64,000 nt of DNA. It comes from Talaromyces rugulosus. Its lineage: Eukaryota; Ascomycota; Eurotiomycetes; Eurotiales; Trichocomaceae. The stretch spans positions 3,170,001 through 3,234,000 of the forward strand of contig NC_049564.1 of assembly GCF_013368755.1 (NCBI RefSeq), given 5' to 3'. Position numbers and translations under genes: made by a program. The notes beneath the pieces are model-generated. The model was not told the origin of the DNA and searched no databases. It saw nothing but the letters and a program-made list of their open reading frames with translations. Positions 36,001 to 47,741 of the stretch are shown here, piece by piece (positions within the stretch are counted from its first letter, which is position 1; each line of letters opens with the position of its first letter).

Positions 36001-39000
36001 ATCGCAAATATCCCCGTCACGACCTCCTTGGATCGCAATTGCCAGGAGCCAGCAAGGCAAACACCACTTGGAGAAATATCCTCAATGTCGAAGAGATCTC
36101 GTGGCTCAAAGACCACAGATTAGGCCCATCAATAGTCTTCCCTGCAGCAGCCTATATAGCCATGGCCACCGAAGCGGTGTGCCAGGTGAATGACATACCG
36201 CTTCATGAATGTCCAGGGGTGACGCTGAAAAACGTCTGCTTCTTAAAGGCGATGGACTTTCACATAGAGCAGCGACCACAAATTGAGATATTCACTGAAC
36301 TGGAACCGCTTCGCTTATCCAACACCACACTTTCAGCTAAGTGGTGGCGCTTTAGTGTCAGCTCCATATCACGCGATCAGAGTCAATCTACTACTCACGC
36401 CGTTTGCCTTGTCAGCATTTCAAGTGGTGCGGAAGTACGCACATCGACTCAACGTCGAATCAATCTTGACCGAAGCTTGATGGAGCAGCAGGCTACTCAC
36501 GTCTGGTATAACAAGTTCACCCAGGAAGGTCTCAACTGGGGCCCACAATTCGCAGTCATGAAAGATATATTCTGTGATAGCGCACGAAAGTCGTATGTAG
36601 CTACTGCCACAACGCATCTTGTCCGCGAAGAGGATGTGTTTCCACAGGGAGATGGGCACCTCAAGTACATCGTACACCCAATAAACATTGACGCTCTGCT
36701 GCAGACAGCCTTTGTCGCTACTACGCGTGGATGGGCAAGGGATTTGCGAGCTACCGTCCCGGTCAGTATTGAGACAGTACAAATATCCAGCCCGGCTGAT
36801 TTGGACATGAGCATCGCACAATCATGGTTCATTGATTCGAATTCAGAGCCAGTCGGGTTCGGTACAGTCAAAATTGATGCTGAAATGATCAACGAAAGTG
36901 AAAATGTATTGGTAAGTATGAAGAATGTTCGCGCCATTCGATTCCAAGGCAATGCCCGAACAGAGACTCCCAAAGCGAACACGCCTCTAGTCAGGGTAGC
37001 GTGGAAGCCGGATGTCACCGTACTCGCGGCTGGACCTAACACGGGTTTCTCACGGTATCTCGACTGGTTCACGAACACATATTTCCGAGAGGGAAGCATT
37101 GAAGAATCCGATGTTCGCCTCGCTGCGGCCTTGGACTTGATTGCGTTCAAATGGCCGAATTCACGAGTTCTCGCTGTCGACTGCAAAACTGAAACTATCA
37201 GTATATTCAAAAATATTCTCCGTGACGGTGATAGGACGAGACGGTTCGAAACTTTTGAACAAGCTACAGTCGGTGATGATGGCAGATTACACTCTATGCA
37301 CCCAGACTTTGATTCCAATAACTCCGCGGTACAGAATGGCGTGTTAGAGTTCCCCGGAGATGTCAGGTTTGATATAGCCATCATTTCAAATGTGAGAAAT
37401 ACAACATTTATCAAATCCAAACTGTGGAGCTAATTAAAAAACAGACTGGTAAACCCGTCTTGCCTTTGGTACTTGACGCCTTAGCCCCGTCTGGCTACAT
37501 AATCTGTCCTCAAGTTCTCAAGCAGAGCATTGCACAAGAGAGCAGGTTTGAGATTATCACTGAACGCACCCAGCAGGCTTCTGCCGTTCTCATGGGGAGA
37601 CCAAGACCGGAATCAGTTGCTCTTACAGCTCAGGCGCGTCAAATCGTACTGGTAAGTTTGTTGTAATTCGTATTATTGCTACACTAAGTGACCGTGTTCA
37701 AGGTACACCGCGGGCAAACGTCATCATCTTTAAATAAGAGACTTCAAACAGCACTGTCATCACTTTTCAACTTAGAAGTATCAGTTCTAGGTTTGGAAGA
37801 GGTTTCTGAAGAAACAATACCTCTTCGTGCTATTGTAGTCTCAACAATCGAGGCTACGGAACCACTCCTAAGCACAATCAGGGAGAAGGATTTGGAACGA
37901 GTGCAGGTTTTGACCAACAAGGCGTCGAAAATTATGTGGATAACGAATGGAAACCTTGTGTCAGGCAGTAATCCAGATCATGCACTCATTCGGGGCATCG
38001 CAGGGCCGTTAATGCTCGAACAGCCTGCATTGAAATTGCAAATTCTTGACATCGATGACCCTTTATCTGACATCGAAGCCACAGCACAAAATGTCACTTA
38101 CGCGGTCAAACATCTGTTTTCGGAAGCGGTGCATGAGCCAGAACTTGCGCAGAAAGATGGAATCGTCCACGCTCTGCGATGGGAACCTGAGATCCTTCTC
38201 AATGAGCAGTTCGACCTTAAGCAGAATGAAGGAATAACCGAAATGACTCTTCGGGATGTCGGCCGGGCTGAGTTGAGCATCAAGAACCCTGGCCAGATGG
38301 AAACTATTCATTTTGCCATCAAGGAGTTCCAGGGTCTATTAGCTGCTGATCATGTAGAAGTTCAGGTCAAAAGTGTTGGCATGAATGCTAAGGTAATAAT
38401 ACTGTTATTTTGTATATCAACAAACAACCCTGTCTGACTGACTGATTCAGGATTTGTATGCGCTTGGCGCCAGGGTGGATACCAAAGACGCATCATGCTC
38501 CTGCGAGTGTTCTGGTGTGATTGTCGCCGTAGGGGAAAGTGTTCAAGATGTCAAGGTGGGAGATCGAATTGTTGCGATGGCCCCCGGGCATTTCGCTACT
38601 TATGAGCGATTCCCGGAGTGGGCTGTTTGTAAGCTCAACGACGAGGAGGACTTCAATGTAAGTTAATAACTCTGAGTAACTTTGAACCAAGACAGACAGA
38701 TTGCTAACATAACTCAGACCGTCTCGACAATTCCGATCGCGTTTGCCACCGTGATTTATGGCCTTCGGTATCGTGCTAGCCTGCAGCCTGGAGAAAGCGT
38801 ACTCATTCACTCTGCCTCTGGCGGTGTCGGCATTGCCGCTATCCAACTGGCGAAGAACATTGGCGCTGAGATCTTCGCCACTGTCGGAAATGAGGCTAAG
38901 AAAGAGTATCTTGTGCAGACCTTTGGCCTTGACCCCGATCACATTTTCAGCTCTCGCGATTCCTCATTCCTCAGCGGTGTTCTTGCTGCTACTGGAGGCC

Positions 39001-40604
39001 GAGGCGTTGATGTTGTGCTGAATTCTCTGGTCGGTGACTTGCTTCACGATAGTTTCAAGACCTGTGCGGAGTTTGGTCGGTTCATTGAGATTGGGAAAAA
39101 GGACATAATCGAGCACGGTAACCTGGACATGGCCACGTTCGGCCGTAATGTCTCTTTTATAGCCTTTGACTTGAGTGCTCTTTATATCTCAGACCGACCA
39201 GCCCACCACAAAATGTGGCACAAGCTCTTGAAGGAGAGCATGGAGCTCGTCCGAACCAATGTTGCTTCACCCTGTACGCCGCTTGAGGTATTCGACGCAG
39301 CAAATATCGAAGAAGCATTCCGGTACTTCATGCGCGGCACACGGATGGGCAAGGTTGCGGTCTCTTTCCAAAACAACGAAAGCAAACTCGCCGTACGCCC
39401 AGATCGACACGAATCTAAATTCGACTCCAACAAGAGCTATTTGATGATCGGTTGCCTTGGTGGGCTTGGTCGTAGTTTGACCAAATGGATGATGAGTCGT
39501 GGAGCGTGTCGGTTCGTCTTCCTAGGCCGCACTGCCATGGATAAACCTGCTGCCAGGTCGCTCGTTGAAAACCTCCACAACAGCGGCGCGGATGTAGAAG
39601 TGGTTCGTGGCGATGTTGGAGTCCCCGAAGATGTTGAGCGATGCATCCAGGCTGCCAAAAGCCCGATTGGCGGTGTCATCCAGGGAGCGATGGCACTGCG
39701 CGAGACCATCTGGACCGACATGACCGAGGAGTATTGGCACAGGGTAATCCGTCCAAAGGTACAAGGAACATGGAATCTTCACAACTCTCTGCGCAAGGAC
39801 GGCAGAGATACACAGCTCGACTTCTTCGTCATGACCTCCTCGACTGCAGGGACTATCGGTGCTGCTACTGAAAGTAACTACTGCGCTGCAAACGCTTTTT
39901 TGGATGCTTTTGCTCGATACCGCAATGACCTCGACCTGCCGGCCGTCGCTGTCGGGTACGGAAGGATTGCAGAGGTTGGATATCTGCATGAGCACCCTGA
40001 GATCGAGAATATCATGGAGCGCAGAGGGATCCAGGCCATCAACGAGGATGAAATGATACAGATCATGGACCTCGCTATTACGCATCAGCATCCGAACAAA
40101 TGGACACCGCGCTACGACCGCCTGGCCAACACCCACTTGCTTACGGGTATTGACTTCTCCGGTCTACAGTGGCAGCGAGAACGCGGCTTCGAAGGCGATA
40201 TTCACGTCCTCTCCGATCCGCGCGCCTCTCTCTTTGCTGCAGCCTTTGAACGTAACTCTGCTGCAGCAAGTGGCATCAAGTCCGCTTTAACAGACAGCCT
40301 GCCTATCGATGTTGCCAAGGCGCTGGCAGATGGTGGCGTGGAGGCAAGCCTCCTGGACGCAGTACGAAACATGGTTGGCAAGAAAATTGCCAATCTTATC
40401 CTCCTACCTGTTGAAAAACTGCGTATGGATCAGAAACTAGGCGATTTTGGCATGGATTCGATGCTCGCGGCAGAGTTCCGGACGTACATATTCCATGCTC
40501 TCGAGGTTGATGTGCCGTTTATGATGCTGCTGGACAAGAGCACTACTGTGAACAGTTTATCGACACTGGTTGTCGAAAACTTAAAGAGCCGACAAGAGGA
40601 GTGA
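33017..40604 (+). CDS. Highly reducing type I polyketide synthase (KS-MAT-DH-degenerate MT-ER-KR-ACP)
   Basis: Iterative fungal PKS. Exons: 33017-33065, 33117-33897, 33958-34069, 34119-37391, 37430-37651, 37703-38392, 38451-38657, 38718-40604 (2406 aa if 37392-37429 is an intron). KS: DTACSSS with Cys181, His316 in LHGTGT, His354 in GHSEGASG. MAT: GHSSGE, Ser648. DH: His980 in DHRLGPSIVFP and Asp1172 in INIDALLQ. MT: only a remnant, where RVLAVDCKTETI replaces the glycine-rich SAM site. ER: SASGGVGIAAIQLAK near 1812. KR: GCLGGLGRSL near 2022 and Tyr2166 in SNYCAANAF. ACP: Ser2359 in GMDSML. No thioesterase or other release domain. Every other splice join keeps family sequence. The frame break at 37.4 kb may instead be a frameshift, which would stop the protein at 37433, before ER, KR and ACP. 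Confidence 0.88.
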
Positions 40605-41239
40605 TTTTTTTTCCTTCCTTCTTTTCATTCAAAATTGCGATTGAATAATAACGGCCTGCTTTGCTTTGAATTTGATAAATATATAATCAACATACCATCT
40701 AATCATCCCAGTATATTAGACGATCATTATTTATTATTAATGGTAAAGTACTTTATCTTTTATTTTAAAAAATATATAATCTTTTTAAGTTTTTGAATAT
40801 AAATAAATATTATGTTTATTAATAGATATTGTGAGCCATAGACATACAGGTATTAGTTGTTGGTGGAGCCATGCCTGAGCAGTCAGGCTGGCCTATTACA
40901 TAGTACATACATGACCTAGCAGTCTTCTTATAAAGTCCATTTATATGGCTTTATAATTCTTCTGATAAGTAATAATAGAGATTTTCTATTTCAAAGTTTA
41001 AAAGATTAGTAGTAGTAGTAGATCTGTAAAGTGCCAGGCCTGGGAAAATATTTATTTTCAGTCAGCAAAGCATTAACGCTTCCAGGTGTGACGTGCCTTT
41101 TCCAAAGATGTTTTATTTCTATCTAGGGGTGCGGTTCTCTAAAACAACAAGCATGGGGAAGGAATCTAACTACCAGGACCTGCAGGAAGGCTTTACCTTG
41201 TGTGCTTAGGTAACCAGCTTGACCCCTTATAAAACAATT
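40605..41239. other. AT-rich spacer after the PKS
   Basis: PKS 3' flank with AT-rich sequence and a tagtagtag run near 41009-41023. No gene recognised. Confidence 0.45.
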
Positions 41240-42290
41240 TCTATCGCTATAATTTAAGGCTAAAGATTTAGGTCCAAGAAGGAATTTTGAACCCTCCAGG
41301 AACCAGACGTTGAAAAATACGTTATTAGGATCAACTTCCGCTTTCAGCTTCTGCAGACGACTTACACTCGCTGGGTAATAGCCTATAATGAAGTCCTGCC
41401 ACGGCGCTGCATAGTTCAGATAGAGGTACTGGTCGTAGACGCCGAGTTTCTTGGCTTCATTTTCTATGGTGTCCATCAGATCGCGCGCTAGGGCGTATAT
41501 CTGCTCGTTCTGCGATGGGTCGGTCCAGGATGGCGAGACCAGACACACGATGAGCGACTGGGTGTTGCCAGCAAGGCCTAGGGCGCTTTAGATCTGCGGT
41601 GGGAGGGGCTCTATGATTACAGTCGAAGTCACCCCTGTAAGGTTCCGGATTGATGCTACGCTGTTATTGTGTGCGTTGAAAGTGGCCAACAGCATTTCTT
41701 TCGTAGGTACACATGTAGTTTTTTTAGTATCTATGTCGAGTCAATGAGAAGAGCCAACACTTCTTTTTTTTTTTGGATAAAGCAGAGGGCAGGAGAGAGA
41801 TGATCCGCATACTGCTGAACTTGTGGCAGCTGTGCAGCAGTCCCTACCACAGCGATCATCGACCTATTAGCAACTGCAACCTCGAGAGGAGCTAATTTTG
41901 GCAGATTCACAATATCCTGGTAGTACTCTGGGGTGCTGTTACCTTGCGGCTTTGTGTAAACAAGCCGGTTCAAGGTGATAGGGACAGTCTGGTTCAGCGG
42001 CTGCGAGATGCCCCAACCAAACAGGTAAGACACATTCTCATCGTAGTTCTGTGGTTGCATGATTCGAGAGTAGATGCTAACTTGGTCCTTGACTAAGGTA
42101 AGACTATTATTAGTCATAGTCGTCTATAAGAGGCCTTGTTCGAAGGCCGCCAAAGTAACATCAGTAACGACACCGAAGTTATTCGTTCCACCGCGCAGCC
42201 CCCACCAGAGATGTGCATTGTAGCTCTCACTGGCTTCCACAATATAGAGTCGTATGGTCTACGTAGCTTGCTCTTGAATAATTCACTCAT
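41240..42290 (-). pseudogene. Truncated BBE-type FAD-linked oxidase relic
   Basis: Minus-strand fragments of a berberine-bridge-enzyme-like oxidase: IVEASESYNAHLWWGLRGG followed by TNNFGVVTDVTLAAFEQG near 42240-42130; SYLFGWGISQPLNQTV and LVYTKPQGNSTPEYYQDI near 42020-41920; STVIIEPLPPQI near 41605; and the C-terminal NYAAPWQDFIIGYYPASVSR block near 41400 with DPNNVFFNVWFLEG. Breaks include a stop right after FEQGLL (42118), a stop after LALLIDST (41731), and TAA at about 41590. The N-terminal FAD-attachment half (His/Cys flavin residues) is not found upstream. BBE oxidases often act in PKS pathways, so this may be a lost tailoring step. Confidence 0.8.
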
Positions 42291-42513
42291 TCGGTACATA
42301 AATCCCTTCAGTTTCCTTTTTAAGATTCTCTTGTTTCTAAGATGAATGGCCAATTTGGCCATAGGGCATGATAGTTGGTGTCGAAAAGTAAAACTTGGCC
42401 TGCTAAAAATAGGTAATTTTGCACTCCTGTCATGAAAGATCGACTTGTAATACGTTAATATGGTGTAAGTAAATTTGCATCAACTATCCTCGAGCCTTCC
42501 TTGAATCCCACCC

Positions 42514-43610
42514 TCACTCCCAGGCAGCTAGAACAGTCTCTCCCTCTTTCAGTTGTGTGTAGCGTACACTTTCTTTCCACACCAGCTCTCTCTTCCGGAC
42601 ATCCCTCGACTCCTCGCTCGTTTCCAGCGGCTCGTCACCATCGAAATACAGATTCTTAGGGTACTGGCCCAGGACCTCATTTGAATCGAAAGCCGCCTGC
42701 ACAATATGGGATGCTGACTTCCGGGTTGGGCGCAAGGGCGGCTTGGACATCAGGGGCAATGTGAGAGGTAATATGATCTGGAATAGCAGCACGCGGATGA
42801 ACCACGATGCATGGCGCTGTAGACCAGTACTCATGGCGCCCGGGTCGACGCCCAAGATGCACACGTTCTTCAACCGAGGATCTGTGTTCATGCGGTGCTG
42901 GAGCTCGTGCATCATCATAGTCAAGCAGAGCTTGGCCGCACCGTAACGACGGAATCCGCTGCGCCAGGTCGTGTCCTCTATCGCAGAACTCCATTTTCCC
43001 TTGGCAATTGCTTCAAAATTATCTTTGTCGCGGATCATAGGATTGTATTTGTCGTCGATGAAAGCTTTGCTGGAGTCATTGCGCTTGTCATTAGGACTGA
43101 GTTGGGGAATGTCAGCTTATTCTGAGGGAGGCCAGGAAATGCTTACTCATGAGCCTGACTGCCAACTATCACGATTCTGCCGGCATCCCTATCGATGCTC
43201 TTCAGCAAGAGTAGAGCCAAGAGCCAGTGTCCCAGATAATTGACGCTGAACGTGGTATCGAATCCATCCCTCGTCCAGGTCTGTTTACCGAAATCCTGGA
43301 ATCCAGCATTGAGGACCAGAGCTCTTATCTGGGGGATCTTACCCTCTGAAACTCGTAGGTTGATGGTTTCAGCAGCTTTGCGGACACTGTCGATATCGGT
43401 TAGGTCTGTCGAGAGAGCTTCGTGAGGATGCTTTGAGCTCGTGGCGAGCACGGAATCGAGCGCAGGCGCATGCGCCGCATCTCGGACAAGGTAGAGCCCA
43501 TGGTATGCTGAGAACTCGGGCTTGGAAACAATCTCCTTTGCGACAGCACTTCCAAGACCGCCGTTGGCGCCCGTGACGATGATGGTACCTTTGGCAGTAG
43601 TTGATTCCAT
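42514..43610 (-). CDS. Short-chain dehydrogenase/reductase (SDR)
   Basis: Exons 43610-43147 and 43096-42514 give 348 aa; the ATG at 43610 is chosen since the longer frame opens with GTG. The NAD(P) site TGANGGLG is at residues 13-20. ALVLNAG is the NNAG-type motif, Ser151 in IVIVGSQAH and Tyr206/Lys210 in YGAAK complete the catalytic set. SVNYLGHWLLALLLL is the helix before the Ser. The family is close to light-dependent protochlorophyllide-reductase/retinol-dehydrogenase-like SDRs of fungi (long insert between Ser and Tyr). A hydrophobic stretch (WFIRVLLFQIILPLTLPLM) near the C-terminus suggests membrane association. It is the last intact gene of the putative cluster. Confidence 0.87.
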
Positions 43611-44131
43611 CTTGTGCGGCACGCGACCTCTGATGCCTAGCTAACCAGTGATATTAAAAGATCTAACTTTTTAAATCATATAATTTATTTAAAAAATATT
43701 TATTACCATTAAAATTATATCAATAAAAATTTTATATTATATATATAAAGCTTAAACAACATAATTTACTAAAAATTATTTATTTATCAGTAAAGCTATA
43801 CTAGTGGAATTTTTATCTAATTTACAGTATTTTTATATTACTAGTGCTACCTAGCATTTCCAACATTTACCCTATCCAGGGGTTCCTATCCCGGATCCAG
43901 GGTCATATTATCGTGGGTTTGGCCGTCGTAAATTTTTACAGTATTCTAATGCCCTACCTGTCGAACCGGAAACGCCGGGCTAGACCTCAGTGTAGATAGT
44001 AAATATGCAGAGCACCGCTAGCGTGGTAATGTTTACCATGTACGGAGTACTACCTAATTGGGGGCAGCACTAACCAAATCCAGTAATCCATCCCATAACT
44101 ATTGCTAGTTGGTAGTTTTGACAGTGAGGCT
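43611..44131. other. AT-rich spacer
   Basis: SDR upstream region, strongly AT-rich from 43660 to 43850. A TACGGAGTA motif lies at 44041-44049. No gene. Confidence 0.45.
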
Positions 44132-44140
44132 GAGCTCGAC

Positions 44141-44638
44141 CGGGTTACAGCTCAGCGGGTGTCACGGATGCCTCGGCGGGTGTAGACTAAAATTGTTAGG
44201 GTAGACAGATATCTAGGTGCCAAAGACGGTGAAAAAGCCTGATATTCATTGAGCTATTAGCGTTATGTATCCTTTGTATATATTTAACTTAACCTATATA
44301 AGATCATTAAGGAGGGTTAGGGTTACTGGGTTAGTATTAAAAAGGATTAGGGCAAATATTAAGAAGGGTTTAGGTTAGTGTTAAGAAGAATTAGGATTAG
44401 ATAAAATGATTTTTTAGGATAATTAGGATTAGATTTTAATAGTATATGTTAGGTATATATAGAGATTTATATAATAAATACATACAAAGAATATACAACA
44501 CTAATAGCTTAGCAGATGTTAGAAATTATTAAAAATTGTTAAAAATATAATTATTTTTTCTATCAAGCCAAACACCCGGTCACTAAATTTTAGTCTACAC
44601 CCGCCGACCTATCCGTACACCCGCTGAGCTGTACGTCC
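44141..44638. mobile_element. Non-autonomous DNA transposon (MITE), Mutator-like
   Basis: A 498-bp element bounded by a perfect 9-bp direct repeat GAGCTCGAC (44132-44140 and 44639-44647), the target-site length of Mutator-like elements. Its ends are imperfect inverted repeats of about 53 bp sharing ACAGCTCAGCGGGTGT and CGGCGGGTGTAGACTAAAAT. The interior is AT-rich, has no open reading frame and includes degenerate TTAGGG-like units near 44310-44370. It therefore needs a transposase from elsewhere. The 9-bp repeat contains the palindrome GAGCTC, which could slightly favour chance matching, but the long inverted ends are clear. Confidence 0.82.
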
Positions 44639-44647
44639 GAGCTCGAC

Positions 44648-47600
44648 GAGGGAAAAATTGGGCAGTGTATTCCACACTGCAGTGTAACGTAACACAATGC
44701 GTTGTTACTCATTTGCCCGGAGCGTATATGACAGGTTGGGAGTAACAGCAATAAGGGCCGAGCCGATGATATGGCATCTTATCTCTACATCATTCTGCCG
44801 GTATAGTTACTGTATAGCGTACGCTATGTTTGCAGGTATTTAATATTCACAACCAGGGAACCGATACTGATACTAATACGAAAACTAATCCTAGGAATAC
44901 TTGTTGGATTGTGTTATCTTAACAATTTGGGCTATCTTAATGAGGTCCTCACCTATAGGTAGATCAGGATATTTGGATTGTTCTAAACCTGTATATTCGC
45001 CGCCCTCATACCACTCTCAAATTACATGTGCAGATCTTCACAATGACATGTATATTTATATATAATTTAATGTACAAAGAGTGTATCTCAACTTGTAGAT
45101 CTTTTGTTGTGTCCAGTATATTATGCAATGATTGATCTTCATGATGGTTGGTAGGGTTTTGGTGCACAGTTATGGCCTATTGCATTTCACATTAGAAAGG
45201 TTGGATGTTGGTATTCTCGCCGTTTCTAATATTAGGGTGTTTCGTTCAATACCCTACCGGAATTGGGGCAGATCGTCGCTAGATTGTTCTCGACCCGCTG
45301 ACTCTGCATAGCTCGTGCTGTTAATAAATGCCCATGGCGGTACTTGGAATCCCTGTCAGAACCTAATTGCGATCGACAATTCGCAGCTTTGTGTTCTCTT
45401 TTCCCACAGTTGGCATCTTATACCGAAGCTCCCTCGTCTGTGCGATATTCTTGTTGTGTCGTCCTGCGCTTATCGTATATTTAGGCTTTTATCTAGTTCG
45501 TCCACTTAGACTCTTCTAGATAATGGCATAGTTTTGGACGGAAGTCTTTTTGTCGAAGCCCTCACTACTTGTAAATTTGTCATATAATTGACAAAGAGGT
45601 TTTTAGCCTGAGGGTTAGCCCCGGCGTCTACCAATTTACTCGCGCATGGTGGTTATATAGATTCTAGTGGGGGATTGGTGTGTCTCGCCATGAACCATGG
45701 CCATTAAATAGAAACACACGCGCATACAGAATGATTGCAGTGTTCACCTCAAGCGATTGTGCTCAACTAATTAACAAGCACGTTATCTTGCATAACCAGA
45801 GGATAAGTCTAGTGATGTCTAAGGCTCTGAAATGGGCAAATGCGTCCCTGCAATCACGCGATCCAACAGAAGGATCCTGAAGTCTCTACCCAAATCTGGC
45901 CACTAACATGAACATTTCCTTTATATCCTTTTCGGAATCCGACCGATGAATCGTTGTGTCAAGGTACAAGAAAACTCAACGTCATAGATGTGCATAAATT
46001 AACACGGAGCTAGCAGGATTTCAAACTTTCAATACAGAGTGTGGATCTTACTCTAGATTTAGCTAGTGCTGGGAATTCCAAATCTTACTTCAGCTCGAAG
46101 AGGTGAGCTGGTAGTTAGGAAATTAGCACATGCGTAGATAGCAGAGCTTAACCGTCAGGGTTTTTACGATTTTCCGGCTGTAGGAGAGAATAGATAAAAG
46201 TTCTTTTAACTTTTATGTTGCTAGGTCTAAGATTTTCATAATGTTGTTGTAGTAAGGAGTTTTTTTGAACCTAATAGTTATATGTCTTATTTTACCTACA
46301 GCACTTTTTCTGTTTAGTTAAGGTCTAAAGCTGTTAGATTTTGATTATATATAAAGTATGTTAGGATGGTTTGAATTTAAGCTTGGCTGCTACACTCAGG
46401 GCGTTGTTTTCATAGCCCTGGTCATGTTAATGTATCAGTCTGGTGGTTCATTCCTACACGTATTTAAGTATCTGCATTTGGAGCAGCCCAAGTATAGACA
46501 ACATTATCATCGCCATCCTCGCGCATCGCCTTACTCTCAGGTACAGTCCAAGTGTAAACAGCTTTGTCATCACCATCCGTCACGTCATTCCTGGAAGACG
46601 CTATGATAATTAATTTTAGAAAGGCTTTTTTAAATGAAAAGGAAAGGGAATGTGTATGTTATTTCTACATACCCTCACTAATCGGAACTGCTGTTGCCAA
46701 AGAGGCAAGGACTATAAACCCGCACAGCACACGTGTACCCAGCATAGAGGAAGTTGAGTTGAAGTTATGAAGTAGGATATTAGATCTTTTGCTCGTTTTT
46801 CTTTGAAGCGGCAGGGCAGTAGTCAACGGATGTTGATTCAAATGTGATGGATATGTACATGTACAGGATCGATGGGCAGAGTCGGACTAATTTGAATTTA
46901 TAATTTGCATAGAAATATGGACGTTTGGACCCCGTTTCGGTATATATTATGAGTTTATAACGCGGTCGATAAGCATCCAATTAAAAAAAGATTTTCCTAT
47001 CAGGCTATACCATCATCTTAATTACATGCGAGCGAAGATCGACCTACGGAGTGAAAGACGCTTCAAATATCCTCATTCAACAGAATCCACGCTAGCCGCC
47101 ATACGTGGCGTGAACAATGCTGACAGACTTTACTAGAATTAGTTTTTCTTGTATATGCATTGGGGCAAAAGGGCAACAATAGACGCTGGAATATGTCGAT
47201 TCTTGTGTAATCAAGAGTCAGGCTACACGAAATGACGAACAGGACGTTACGCAAGGAAAAGGAAGAGAGAAGAAGAAAACTAGCCCTGGTGATAGACTAG
47301 AATGACTTTGATAATTATTAGCAGATTCTGACTCCAACTCGGAGGATTAACCACTATATCAAGCACGCTTTGAGGATGCTAGTACATAGAGGGATTTATT
47401 GTACATCTACTACCTCGAAGGGTAGCCGCCCGCCCCTATTGTTGACGTACATACATGACTAGTCTGGAATCACCGTAATCGTGCATGGGTCGTCTGACAG
47501 ATACCAAATGATTAATTAATGCTAGAAATAGCTAAAAGGGAACGAGACTTTTATAGCCTCAAGGTTAGGTAAGCTCGTTTAACTTGATTCAATAATCATA

Positions 47601-47741
47601 ATAATAAAAGTAAATGGAAAAAGTCACACTACCCCCAGTTTATTAAGGAGTTGACCGTTGATATTTCTCTACTGCTCTTTAGGAGTAAAAAAAAGGCTAC
47701 TTCTTTTGCGATCTAACAAAGGTACAAAGTGGAAGACAAGG
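44648..47741. other. Long AT-rich gene-free region
   Basis: Three kilobases with no gene I can support. Small open frames (45680-45880, 46358-46606) have no family resemblance. An imperfect ~65-bp tandem duplication lies at about 46485-46600 (ccaagt(a/g)ta(g/a)aca .. tcatc(g/a)ccatcc). The upstream part of the decayed UstYa-like gene starts at its end. Confidence 0.4.

Noticed and set aside
36497..37420. 307-codon antisense open frame in the PKS
   Set aside because: It lies fully opposite clear DH and MT-remnant coding sequence and has no family pattern.
45680..46770. Small open frames between the MITE and the UstYa pair
   Set aside because: No ATG-led frame with conserved motifs; some open with GTG; considered as RiPP precursor but no repeated core or Lys-Arg sites.
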